Shown: positions 36,898 through 45,415 of the stretch, piece by piece
Layout: each line of letters starts with the position of its first letter
How positions within the stretch are numbered: position 1 is the first letter of the stretch
Assembly (NCBI RefSeq): GCF_009765865.1
Contig: NZ_LMUQ01000061.1
Span: 128,597 to 192,596, forward strand
From: Acidisoma sp. L85
GTDB taxonomy: Bacteria > Pseudomonadota > Alphaproteobacteria > Acetobacterales > Acetobacteraceae
Direction of reading: 5' to 3'
Length of the DNA: 64,000 nucleotides
Program-made: the position numbers and the translations under genes
The notes under the pieces: model-generated
The model's database searches: none
What the model saw: the letters and a program-made list of their open reading frames with translations, nothing else
Told to the model about the DNA's origin: nothing

Positions 36898-38598
36898 GTG
36901 CTACCCTCAGGTGTGACCACACGCAACAGCTCACTGGATCCCGATGAGGCTCCGGCTCCCTCCCCCCACGCGGGCCCCAGCATCGTGCTGGTGGGCCTGA
37001 TGGGCGCTGGGAAGACCTCCGTTGGCAGGCGACTCGCGACGCGCCTTGGCCTGCCTTTCGTCGATGCCGACCACGAGATCGAGGCAGCGGCCGGTTGCAG
37101 CATCGCCGAGATCTTCGAGCGATTCGGGGAACCGGCCTTCCGCGATGTCGAACGCCGGGTGATCCGCCGCCTGCTGGAGGGACCGCCCGTGGTTCTCGCG
37201 ACCGGCGGGGGCGCCTTCATGGATCCGACGACTCGCGCCGCGATCCGCGACCGGGGGCTGTCCGTCTGGCTGCGGACCCCACTGCCGCTGCTGCTGCGAC
37301 GGGTGTCCGGGCGGACGCATCGCCCGCTGCTGATGACCGACGACCCCGCCGCCGTGCTGCAACGCCTGATTGACCAGCGCCATCCCATCTATGCCGAGGC
37401 CGACCTGATCATGGATTCCCGCGACGAGCCTTTGGACGAAGCCGCCGACCGGCTGCAGGCGACGCTGCATTCCCTGCAGCTCCCGCGCCGCTTGGAAGTC
37501 GCTCTGGTGGGCGGCGGTTACGACGTCGTCATCGGCGAGGATTTGCTGTCGCGCGCCGGAGCGCTGCTGACGCCGGTATTGCCGCAGAAGCGGGCGATCG
37601 TGGTGACGGATCGCAGCGTCGCGGCGCTGCATCTGCCAGCGCTCGCCGCCGGGTTGGAAGCCGCCGGCTTTGAGTTCTCGACGGTCGAGGTCGAGCCGGG
37701 CGAGGCAAGCAAGTCGATCGAGGGCTGGACCCGGCTGACCGAAGCGCTGCTGGATGCGGGCGTGGAGCGGCGCACGGCGATCATCGCGCTCGGCGGCGGC
37801 GTGGTGGGGGATCTGGCGGGGTTCGCCGCCGCCTCGACGTTGCGCGGGCTGCCTTTCGTCCAGGTGCCGACGACGCTTCTGTCTCAGGTCGATTCCAGTG
37901 TCGGTGGCAAGACGGGCATCAACACGCCGCAGGGCAAGAACCTGGTCGGCGCCTTCCACCAGCCGCGCCTGGTCATCGCCGATACCGATGTTTTGGCTAC
38001 GCTGCCGCCACGCGAGCTGCGCGCGGGCTATGCGGAGATCGTCAAGGCCGGGCTGATCGCCGATGCCGAGCTTTACGATTGGTGCGAGGTGCACGGCGCA
38101 GCGGTCGTTTTGGGCGACCGCGCGGCTCAGGCGGAGGCGATCTGGCGGGCCTGCGCCTTCAAGGCGCGCGTGGTGGGGGATGACGAGCGCGAGGAGCGAC
38201 CCAATGACGGGCGCGCATTGCTCAACCTCGGACATACCTTCGGCCATGCGCTTGAGGCCGAGAGCGGCTATGGCGGCGGGCTGTTGCATGGCGAAGCGGT
38301 GGCCGTGGGGCTGGGGCTGGCCTTCGCGTTATCCGCGCGCCTGGGGATTTGCGCGCCGGAGGACGGGGCGAGGCTGCGGCGACATCTTCAGGCGGTCGGG
38401 CTGCCAGCCTCGATCCGCGATCTCGGGCGGGAGTTCTCCGCCACGCGGCTGATCGCGCATATGCGGAAGGACAAGAAGATGCGGGACGGCGCGCTGCATT
38501 TCGTGCTCGTCCGCGGCATCGGGCAGGCGTTCACATCGAAGGACGTGCCGCCCGAGGCGGTCGCGGCGGTGTTGCGCGAGGATGGCTGCGCGGAATAG
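36898..38598 (+). CDS. aroKB: Bifunctional shikimate kinase / 3-dehydroquinate synthase
   Basis: Fusion of two steps of the shikimate pathway. The N-terminal half (about residues 28-195) is shikimate kinase: VLVGLMGAGKTSVGRRLA (P-loop), PFVDADHEIE, FGEPAFRDVERRV and LATGGGAF. The C-terminal half (about 205-560) is 3-dehydroquinate synthase: VTDRSVAAL, VEPGEASKSIEG, ALGGGVVGDLAGFAA, QVPTTLLSQVDSSVGGKTG, AGYAEIVKAGLI, NLGHTFGHALE and GLLHGEAVAVG with zinc His and Glu residues. The start is not clear: GTG 36898 is used here; TTG 36859 and GTG 36913 are possible. Separate aroK and aroB genes side by side are common in Alphaproteobacteria; a true fusion is found only in some lineages. Confidence 0.93.
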   Translation: MLPSGVTTRNSSLDPDEAPAPSPHAGPSIVLVGLMGAGKTSVGRRLATRLGLPFVDADHEIEAAAGCSIAEIFERFGEPAFRDVERRVIRRLLEGPPVVLATGGGAFMDPTTRAAIRDRGLSVWLRTPLPLLLRRVSGRTHRPLLMTDDPAAVLQRLIDQRHPIYAEADLIMDSRDEPLDEAADRLQATLHSLQLPRRLEVALVGGGYDVVIGEDLLSRAGALLTPVLPQKRAIVVTDRSVAALHLPALAAGLEAAGFEFSTVEVEPGEASKSIEGWTRLTEALLDAGVERRTAIIALGGGVVGDLAGFAAASTLRGLPFVQVPTTLLSQVDSSVGGKTGINTPQGKNLVGAFHQPRLVIADTDVLATLPPRELRAGYAEIVKAGLIADAELYDWCEVHGAAVVLGDRAAQAEAIWRACAFKARVVGDDEREERPNDGRALLNLGHTFGHALEAESGYGGGLLHGEAVAVGLGLAFALSARLGICAPEDGARLRRHLQAVGLPASIRDLGREFSATRLIAHMRKDKKMRDGALHFVLVRGIGQAFTSKDVPPEAVAAVLREDGCAE

Positions 38599-38661
38599 CG
38601 GACGCGTGGCTGTAGCCGCTCTCTTTGGTGATTCGTAACGATCAGCGTGTATCGGCGGCGA

Positions 38662-39399
38662 ATGATCATTTCGCGCGCGTGGCTGAGTCCTGTACTGGCG
38701 TTTCTCCTGGCCCTCGCCCCTCACGTTGCGAGCGCCGGCAGTGCACCCGTGCATCGGCGCGTCGTGGTGGATTTGTCGCAGCCGCCTTGGCGAGCAGTCG
38801 GGCGTGTGCAGACGGAGCTTGGCGCGCGCTGCACTGGCTTTCTGCTCGCGCCACGCCTGGTGGTGACGGCGGCGCATTGCCTCTACCGCCGCAGCACCGG
38901 ACGCTTCGTGCAGCCGAGTTCCGTGCATTTCCTCTGGCGCTATGCCGCCGGTGCCTATGCGGATCATGCGCGCGTCGTGAGTTTCGTGGTCGAGCCGGGC
39001 TACGATCCGGCGGCGGAGGATCGAAGCCTCGGCGTCGATCGCGTGTTTCTCACGCTCGATCATGCGGTCGGCCCGGCCGGGGATATGGCAGGCCTTTCGC
39101 ACGTGTCACCGAGACCTGGAGTGCCGCTTCTGCTCGGCGGCTACAACCGTGATCGGGCGGAAGTCGCCGAGGCCGATCCTGATTGTCGTCTGATTGGTTT
39201 CGGCGTGGATGCCGGCGGCCACCGGCTGCTGCTGCATGATTGCCTCGGCCTACAGGGCACCAGCGGGGCACCGCTTTTCGCGCGGCAGCCGGATGGTCAT
39301 TGGGCAGTGGTCGGGCTGGAGGTAGCGATCATAGGCCCGGGTGGACGCACTGGAATCGCGGAACCCCTTGACGCAGAAGCGATGGGTACGGGGCGTTGA
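38662..39399 (+). CDS. Secreted trypsin-like serine protease (S1 family)
   Basis: 245 residues from ATG 38662; the frame extends upstream to a GTG at 38647. The N-terminal signal sequence covers about residues 1-26 (AWLSPVLAFLLALAPHVASA), so the product is exported. The trypsin-type catalytic set is visible: His72 in VVTAAHCLYRR, probable Asp126 in GVDRVFLTLD, and Ser201 in GTSGAPLF. The last differs from the usual GDSGGP but keeps the nucleophile Ser and the following Gly. Cysteines are few (about Cys57/Cys73 and Cys175/Cys194), giving two likely disulfides. The substrate is unknown; relatives are called glutamyl endopeptidase-like or V8-like. It stands alone, 63 bases after aroKB. Confidence 0.85.
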   Translation: MIISRAWLSPVLAFLLALAPHVASAGSAPVHRRVVVDLSQPPWRAVGRVQTELGARCTGFLLAPRLVVTAAHCLYRRSTGRFVQPSSVHFLWRYAAGAYADHARVVSFVVEPGYDPAAEDRSLGVDRVFLTLDHAVGPAGDMAGLSHVSPRPGVPLLLGGYNRDRAEVAEADPDCRLIGFGVDAGGHRLLLHDCLGLQGTSGAPLFARQPDGHWAVVGLEVAIIGPGGRTGIAEPLDAEAMGTGR

Positions 39400-39749
39400 T
39401 CTCCGACAAGCGACGCTTTCCTTCATCACAACACTAGGCCCGCTTTTCCGGAATTTTGTCTCGCCGTTTACGGGGCAATCCGACCCTTGATTGGCAGCCT
39501 GCGTCAATCAGGCTTGGGACCGGCTTGTGTCCCCGCGAGCGGGGATTTTCGCCTCTCTCGCAAATGACCGAGGCGCTGTAGAACGACGGCCGGCGCACAG
39601 TCGGCTTATCCGCGAATCTAAAGGATTGTACAAAGGAGTGCTGCGTAGAGGACAGCCGCTACCTCAATCGGCTTTCCGTCGCCTGCCATCGCATCACCTG
39701 CGACAGGTGGCGCTCAGTCTGCGACAGCAACAGAATTAGGAAAACGAAC
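39400..39749. other. Intergenic region of lower GC before a small broken gene
   Basis: 350 bases with noticeably lower GC than neighbours. Short plus-strand frames exist, but none has gene-like content. It probably carries the promoter of the small gene at 39750. Confidence 0.4.
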
Positions 39750-40009
39750 ATGTCTGGCGTCAGCTTCAACAATCCCTACAGTTCCTACGTGAATCAGCAA
39801 ACGCCTGCGGGTCCGAACGATTTCTACTTTACGCTCGCCAGATACGCCCTGGACAACCGGCGACCCAAACTCTGGTGTGGACCGGAGCCACGTTCGTGAC
39901 CGGCAATGTCATCAGAGGTGCATTGCAGGACGTGCGATATTTTTGGGACCAGCTGGATCGTCTCCAAGCTTATATGCATGGCGGGAATCCCGTTTTGCCA
40001 CCTGGCTAG
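39750..40009 (+). pseudogene. Small protein gene with an apparent frameshift
   Basis: An ATG at 39750 with a good ribosome binding site (TTAGGAAAACGAAC) starts MSGVSFNNPYSSYVNQQTPA and then NDFYFTLA, but the frame stops at 39899. From about 39840 another frame (offset as by one deleted base) continues in protein-like fashion: ATQTLVWTGATFVTGNVIRG and ALQDVRYFWDQLDRLQAYMH, ending in PVLPPG and TAG at 40007-40009. A hairpin (AGGGCC/GGCCCT, 40014-40028) follows directly, as expected after a real 3' end. I do not recognise the protein; its expected length is near 86 residues. A sequencing error, a true mutation or programmed frameshifting are the options. Confidence 0.45.
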
Positions 40010-40174
40010 CCAGAGGGCCGTTGGCCCTAGCTCTCTGCCATTCCGGTCCGCCGATCCACCAATGACCGCGACGGGTTAGTCGCATCTGTTCAAATCGCCC
40101 GGCCCTTCCATACTGGACTGGGCTGGGTAGATGAAGGCTTCCTGATCCGCCAGCTTCAGCGCAGGATCGGACCC

Positions 40175-41428
40175 ATGGAACGCTTTTCCGGCCTCTCGCT
40201 GCTCCGTCACGCCTTTGGCGGCCATCAGGGGTGGAAGCCCTTCTGGCGGGAGCCCGCGCCGAAAGCCGCCTATGACGCGGTGATCGTCGGTGGCGGCGGG
40301 CATGGGATCGGCGCCGCCTACTACCTCGCCAAGGAGCACGGGCTGCGGAATATCGCGGTCCTGGAAAAGGGATGGCTCGGCGGCGGCAATACGGGACGCA
40401 ATACCACCATCATCCGCTCGAACTACCTCTTCCCCGAGAGCGCGGCGCTCTACAACCACGCGCTGAAGCTATGGGAGACGCTGTCGGAAACCCTCAACTA
40501 CAACACGATGTATTCGCCGCGTGGCGTGCTGATGCTGGCGCATACGGTGCACGACGTGCAGGTGTTCAGGCGGCATGTTCATGCGAACCGCGCGGCCGGG
40601 GTCGATAACGAGTGGCTTGATGCGGCGCAGTGCAAGGCTTTCTGCCCACCGCTGAACATCAGCGACAATATCCGCTACCCCGTCGTCGGCGGCGCTTTGC
40701 AGCGGCGGGGCGGCACGGCGCGTCATGATGCGGTGGTCTGGGGCTATGCCCGTGCCGCCGATGCGATGGGCGTCGATATCATCCAGAACTGCGGCGTGAC
40801 CGGAATTCGCCGCAACGCGGCCGGAGCGGTCGAGGGTGTCGAGACCGAGCGCGGGTTCATCGCGACGCCGAAGGTGGGTGTTTCGGCGGCGGGCAATACC
40901 AGCGTGGTGATGGCGATGGCCGGGCTGCGCATGCCGCTGGAAAGCTACCCTTTGCAGGCCTTGGTGTCGGAGCCGGTGAAGCCGGATTTCCCCTGTGTCG
41001 TCATGTCCAATACGGTCCACGCCTATATCAGCCAGTCCGACAAGGGCGAGATGGTGATCGGCGCCGGAACGGACGCCTATACGAGCTATACGCAGCGCGG
41101 CGCGATGCATATCGCCAGTCACACGCTGGATGCGATCTGCGAGCTATTCCCCGCTTATCGCAGACTTCGCATGCTGCGGAGCTGGGGGGGCATCGTGGAT
41201 ACGACGCCTGATCGCTCGCCGATCATCGGCAAGACGCCGGTGCCGGGGCTCTACGTCAATTGCGGCTGGGGCACGGGCGGTTTCAAGGCGACGCCGGGTT
41301 CCGCTCATGTCTTCGCGCATACCATCGCGCGGGACGAGCCGCATCCGATCAACGCGCCCTTCAGCCTCGAACGCTTCCGCACCGGCCGCTTCATCGACGA
41401 AGCCGCCGCGGCGGCGGTGGCGCATTAG
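40175..41428 (+). CDS. soxB: Sarcosine oxidase, beta subunit
   Basis: Flavoprotein subunit of heterotetrameric sarcosine oxidase, which oxidises sarcosine to glycine, passing formaldehyde to tetrahydrofolate. 417 residues from ATG 40175. FAD-binding motif AVIVGGGGHGIGAAYYLAKE near residue 35, then WLGGGNTGRNTTIIRSNYLFPES, typical of the beta subunit. GGTARHDAVVWGYARAAD holds the His that carries covalent FMN in studied enzymes. The C-terminal DTTPDRSPIIGKTPVPGLYVNCGWGTGGFKATP closes the FAD site. First gene of soxBDAG, followed by soxD after 12 bases. It begins the betaine catabolic island. Confidence 0.96.
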   Translation: MERFSGLSLLRHAFGGHQGWKPFWREPAPKAAYDAVIVGGGGHGIGAAYYLAKEHGLRNIAVLEKGWLGGGNTGRNTTIIRSNYLFPESAALYNHALKLWETLSETLNYNTMYSPRGVLMLAHTVHDVQVFRRHVHANRAAGVDNEWLDAAQCKAFCPPLNISDNIRYPVVGGALQRRGGTARHDAVVWGYARAADAMGVDIIQNCGVTGIRRNAAGAVEGVETERGFIATPKVGVSAAGNTSVVMAMAGLRMPLESYPLQALVSEPVKPDFPCVVMSNTVHAYISQSDKGEMVIGAGTDAYTSYTQRGAMHIASHTLDAICELFPAYRRLRMLRSWGGIVDTTPDRSPIIGKTPVPGLYVNCGWGTGGFKATPGSAHVFAHTIARDEPHPINAPFSLERFRTGRFIDEAAAAAVAH

Positions 41429-41440
41429 GAGCCGGGACCG

Positions 41441-41722
41441 ATGCTTCTCATTCCCTGCCCCTATTGCGGCGAGCGCCCGGAATTGGAATTCCGCTATGGC
41501 GGACAGGCGCATATCGCGCGGCCCGAGAACCCCGCCGCATTGAGCGAGGAGGATTGGGCTGGATTCCTCTATATGCGCGACAATGAGAAGGGCGTGCATG
41601 CCGAGCGCTGGCGCCACGTCCATGGCTGCGCGCGCTTCTTCAATGTCGTGCGGGACACCACAACGGATCGCATCCTAGGCAGCTACAAAGCCGGTGAAAC
41701 GCGGCCGGAGACTCTGCGATGA
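41441..41722 (+). CDS. soxD: Sarcosine oxidase, delta subunit
   Basis: Small zinc-binding subunit, 93 residues. The zinc ligands match the structurally known positions: Cys6 and Cys9 in LLIPCPYCGERPE, His59 and Cys63 in RWRHVHGCARFFNVVRDT. Other conserved parts are EFRYGGQAHIARP and the acidic WAGFLYMRDN. It lies between soxB and soxA and overlaps the soxA start by 4 bases (ATGA), so the three are made together. Confidence 0.96.
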   Translation: MLLIPCPYCGERPELEFRYGGQAHIARPENPAALSEEDWAGFLYMRDNEKGVHAERWRHVHGCARFFNVVRDTTTDRILGSYKAGETRPETLR

Positions 41723-44712
41723 GCGACGCTTTCCGCACCGCGAGCGGCGGCCGCATCGATCGCGCGCGGCGTCTCGCTTTCACCTTCGATGGCCGCGCCC
41801 TTACGGGCTTCGCCGGCGATACCCTGGCTTCCGCGCTGATCGCGAATGGCGTTCACCTGGTCGGCCGCTCCTTCAAATATCATCGCCCGCGCGGCATCAT
41901 GTCGGCCGGATCGGATGAGCCGAATGCGCTCGTCACCGTCATCCGGGACCGCGCGCGCCAAGCACCGAATCTGCGGGCGACGCAGGTCGAAATCTATGAG
42001 GGTCTGACAGCGATCAGCCAAAACCGCTGGCCGAGCCTCGATTTCGATATCGGCGGCATCAACGACCGTGTTTCCCCGCTTCTGCCGGCGGGCTTCTACT
42101 ACAAGACCTTCATGTGGCCGCGTGGCTTCTGGGAGAAGGTCTACGAGCCGCGTATCCGCGCCGCCGCCGGTCTCGGCCGCGTGCCGGAGGGTCCCGACCC
42201 CGATCGCTATTTGCAGCGCAACGCGCATTGCGAGGTGCTGGTGATCGGCTCCGGTCCCGCCGGACTCGCCGCAGCCCTTGCCGCCGCCGAGAGTGGCGGG
42301 CGCGTCATCCTGTGCGACGAGCAGAACGAAATGGGCGGCTCGCTGATCGCCGACCACACCTCCAGCATCGCCGGCAAGCCAGCGGCCGTTTGGGTAGCCG
42401 AGACACTCGCACAACTCACCGCCATGCCGCGCGTCACGCTGCTGCCGCGCACCACGGCTTTCGGCTATTACCCGCACAATCATCTAGGCCTGGTCGAGCG
42501 TGTGACGGACCATCTCGCGACGCCTGATCCGGGCCAGCCGCGCGAAAGACTGTGGCAGGTGCGGGCAAAGGAGGTTGTGCTCGCCTCAGGCGCGATCGAG
42601 CGGCCACTGACTTTCCCCGACAATGACCGCCCCGGCATCATGCTCGCCGATGCCGCGCATGCCTATGTCACGCGCTATGGCGCGATACCGGGTGGCCGCG
42701 CCGTGCTGGCGACGGCGAATGACAGTGGCTACCGCGCGGCGCTCGCGCTGCACGAAGCGGGCGTCGAAATCGCCGCCGTCGCTGATTTGCGCCAAGCGCC
42801 GAGTGGCGATTGGCTGGATGCGGCGCGTCGGGCCGGGCTGCTGGTCGAGACCGGCGCCACGGTTACGGGCACGACGGGGCGAATGCGGCTTGCGTCCGTT
42901 TCGCTGGCGAGGGTCGATGGCGAGGGCGGCGTCGGGGGCACGCGCGAGATTGGCTGCGACCTGCTGCTGATGGCGGGCGGCTGGACGCCCTCGGTGCATC
43001 TCTTCTCGCAGTCCCTCGGCAAGCTTCGCTTCGACGAGACGTTGCAGGCCTATGTTCCCGGCGCGGCGCCGCAGCGGATACGAGTCGCGGGAGCCGCCGC
43101 CGGCATCTACGACCTTGGGAGCGCGCTAGACAGCGGTTTCAGCGCCGGCGCGGCAGCGGCTGGCGGTGACGGGAAGCGCAACTTTGTGGTTGTGGCAGCC
43201 GCCGCGGATACCGGCAGCGTGCTCGGCAGCCTGCCGCATGACCGTGATCCGACAAAAGTCCGGGCCTTCGTCGATTTCCAGAACGACAGCACGGCCAAGG
43301 ATCTGAAACTTGCGGTGCGGGAAGGCTTCCGCTCGGTCGAGCATGTAAAGCGCTATACGACTACGGGCATGGCGACGGACCAGGGCAAGACGAGCAATAT
43401 GCCCATGCTCGGCATCCTGTCCGAGGCGCAGGGCAAGACCATCCCAGAGGTCGGCTTCACCACCTTCCGCCCGCCCTATACGCCGACGACCTTCGGCAAT
43501 TTCGCAGGTACCGCACGTGGCGAGCAGTTCGATCCCGTGCGCCGCACGCCGACCCACGCCTGGGCGGTCTCGCAAGGCGCCGTCTTCGAGGATGTCGGCC
43601 TGTGGAAGCGCGCGCGCTATTTCCCGCAACGCGGCGAGGACATGCATGCGGCGGTGCTGCGCGAATGCCGCGCGGTTCGTGCGGGCGTCGGCATCTTCGA
43701 CGGCTCGACCCTCGGCAAGATCGAGGTGGTAGGGCCGGATGCCGCCGAGTTCATGAACAGGATGTACGTCAATCCCTGGACGAAGCTCGGCACGGGGCGT
43801 TGCCGCTACGGAATCATGCTTCGCGAGGACGGCTTCGTGATGGATGACGGTGTTGTCGGCCGCCTCGCGCCGGACCGCTTCCACGTCACCACCACGACCG
43901 GCGGCGCAGCGGCCGTGCTCAACATGATGGAGGACTATCTGCAGACGGAGTGGCCCGATCTCCGCGTCTGGCTGACCTCCGCCACCGAGCAATGGGCGGT
44001 GATCGCCGTCCAGGGACCCGCCGCGCGCGCGGTTCTGGAGCCGCTGGTCGAGGGCATCGATCTATCGGCAGTGGCGCTGCCTCACATGGCACTGGCCGAG
44101 GGCACGATCTGCGGCGTTCCGACGCGGCTGTTTCGGGTGAGCTTCACCGGCGAGCTGGGCTTCGAGATCAACGTGCCCTCGGATTACGGCCAAGCCGTTT
44201 GGGAAGCGGTCTACGCGGCGGGCATACCGCATGGTATCACCCCTTACGGTACCGAATCGATGCATGTGCTGCGGGCCGAGAAGGGCTTCATCATCGTGGG
44301 TCAGGAGACGGATGGCACGGTGACACCCGATGACGCGGGCCTCACCTGGGCCGTCGGCAAGGCCAAGCCGGATTTCGTGGGCAAGCGGTCACTCAGCCGC
44401 TCCGGGATGATGGATGCGAACCGGAAGCAGCTGGTGGGACTGATGAGCGCCGATAACGTGACGGTGCTGGAGGAAGGCGTGCAGATCGTCGCCGATCCAA
44501 ATCAGCCGGTGCCGATGAGCGTGCTGGGGCACGTCACCTCCTCCTATCTCAGCCCAAGTTTGGGCCATCCCATCGCGCTGGCGCTGCTCGCGGGCGGCAG
44601 GGCGCGGCATGGCGAGACGCTGCATGTGCCGATGCCGGGCGGCCGGTCGATCGCCGTGCAAGTGGTGCCGCCCGTTTTCTATGATCCGGAGGGAACACGG
44701 CTCAATGGTTGA
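41719..44712 (+). CDS. soxA: Sarcosine oxidase, alpha subunit
   Basis: Largest subunit, 997 residues, with the NAD+ site, FAD domain and the folate-binding GcvT-like domain that collects the one-carbon unit. The N-terminal ferredoxin-like part has LTGFAGDTLASALIANGVHLVGRSFKYHRPRG-type sequence (residues about 30-62). Then come ARNAHCEVLVIGSGPAGLAAALAA-like dinucleotide binding near 185 and a second binding region with RAVLATANDSGYRAALALHEAG. The C-terminal GcvT part from about 600 contains VFEDVGLWKRARYFP, GIFDGSTLGKIEVVGPDAAEF, LGFEINVPSDYGQAVWEA and GFIIVGQETDGTVTPDDAGL. Overlaps soxD and soxG by a few bases at either end. Confidence 0.96.
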   Translation: MSDAFRTASGGRIDRARRLAFTFDGRALTGFAGDTLASALIANGVHLVGRSFKYHRPRGIMSAGSDEPNALVTVIRDRARQAPNLRATQVEIYEGLTAISQNRWPSLDFDIGGINDRVSPLLPAGFYYKTFMWPRGFWEKVYEPRIRAAAGLGRVPEGPDPDRYLQRNAHCEVLVIGSGPAGLAAALAAAESGGRVILCDEQNEMGGSLIADHTSSIAGKPAAVWVAETLAQLTAMPRVTLLPRTTAFGYYPHNHLGLVERVTDHLATPDPGQPRERLWQVRAKEVVLASGAIERPLTFPDNDRPGIMLADAAHAYVTRYGAIPGGRAVLATANDSGYRAALALHEAGVEIAAVADLRQAPSGDWLDAARRAGLLVETGATVTGTTGRMRLASVSLARVDGEGGVGGTREIGCDLLLMAGGWTPSVHLFSQSLGKLRFDETLQAYVPGAAPQRIRVAGAAAGIYDLGSALDSGFSAGAAAAGGDGKRNFVVVAAAADTGSVLGSLPHDRDPTKVRAFVDFQNDSTAKDLKLAVREGFRSVEHVKRYTTTGMATDQGKTSNMPMLGILSEAQGKTIPEVGFTTFRPPYTPTTFGNFAGTARGEQFDPVRRTPTHAWAVSQGAVFEDVGLWKRARYFPQRGEDMHAAVLRECRAVRAGVGIFDGSTLGKIEVVGPDAAEFMNRMYVNPWTKLGTGRCRYGIMLREDGFVMDDGVVGRLAPDRFHVTTTTGGAAAVLNMMEDYLQTEWPDLRVWLTSATEQWAVIAVQGPAARAVLEPLVEGIDLSAVALPHMALAEGTICGVPTRLFRVSFTGELGFEINVPSDYGQAVWEAVYAAGIPHGITPYGTESMHVLRAEKGFIIVGQETDGTVTPDDAGLTWAVGKAKPDFVGKRSLSRSGMMDANRKQLVGLMSADNVTVLEEGVQIVADPNQPVPMSVLGHVTSSYLSPSLGHPIALALLAGGRARHGETLHVPMPGGRSIAVQVVPPVFYDPEGTRLNG

Positions 44713-45265
44713 ACGTCCCGCCCGGCTGCCTGCCCTGCCCGCCTCGGTGATCGGCGCCGACGGGGTGACGCTCAGCCCCGCGCCCGACGGCGCGCGCTTC
44801 GTCTTTCGTGGGCCGGAGGGCGCGGCTCAGGCGGCGGATGAGGCTTGGGGTACGCCGCTTTCGCGTGTCGCCTGCCGCGCGACGATGGCGATGGGCCGGG
44901 CGGCGCTGTGGCTCGGTCCCGACGAATGGCTGCTGCTGGCGCCGGGCGAGGAGCCGGAGACGGTGGCGGCACAGCTCGCGGCTCGGCTGCCGGGGATCGG
45001 GCATGCGCTGGTGGATGTGTCGCATCGCCAGACGGCTCTGATCCTCTCGGGGGTGCTGGCCGAGACGGTGTTGGCGGGAGGCAACCCGCTCGATCTCGAT
45101 ATCGGTGCGTTCCCGGTGGGGATGTGCACGCGAACCTTGCTCGGCAAGAGCGAGATCGTGTTGTGGCGAACGGGGCGGGAGACGTTTCACATCGAGGTCT
45201 GGCGATCCTTCGCGCCGTACGTGTGTGAGTTCTTGCGCGAACACATGCGTGAATTCGGTGGCTGA
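44705..45265 (+). CDS. soxG: Sarcosine oxidase, gamma subunit
   Basis: 186 residues from ATG 44705, which overlaps the soxA stop by 8 bases; the upstream in-frame extension to 44609 lies inside soxA and is not coding. GcvT-like fold without catalysis, helping assemble the complex. Features: WGTPLSRVACRATM, ALWLGPDEWLLLAPGE, GIGHALVDVSHRQTALILSG, NPLDLDIGAFPVGMCTRTLLGKSE-type C-terminal part and EVWRSFAPYVCEFL. Last gene of the soxBDAG operon. Confidence 0.92.
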   Translation: MVERPARLPALPASVIGADGVTLSPAPDGARFVFRGPEGAAQAADEAWGTPLSRVACRATMAMGRAALWLGPDEWLLLAPGEEPETVAAQLAARLPGIGHALVDVSHRQTALILSGVLAETVLAGGNPLDLDIGAFPVGMCTRTLLGKSEIVLWRTGRETFHIEVWRSFAPYVCEFLREHMREFGG

Positions 45266-45286
45266 GAAACGTCGCAACCCTCTTCA

Positions 45287-45395
45287 CCCCACCCTGCAAG
45301 GGAGGGGCCGGGGGTGGGTTCTCGCGCGTGCCGAACCTCCCTTTCTGAAACCCTATATCAAACCACCCCCACCCCCTCCCTTCCAGGGAAGGGAG
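45287..45395. repeat. C/G-rich hairpin repeat, copy 2 (between soxG and sdaA)
   Basis: Contains CCCCACCC with GGGTGGG around a GCAAGGGAGGGGCCGG core, then a second hairpin CTCCCTTCC (45376-45384)/GGAAGGGAG (45387-45395). Related to the element at 8353-8421. It may act as a processing or attenuation point between soxG and sdaA. Confidence 0.5.
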
Positions 45396-45415
45396 CCACA
45401 TGCGGCTTTCGGGCC

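Noticed and set aside
36931-38289. 452-codon minus-strand frame opposite aroKB
   Set aside because: Antisense shadow of a clearly conserved bifunctional enzyme.
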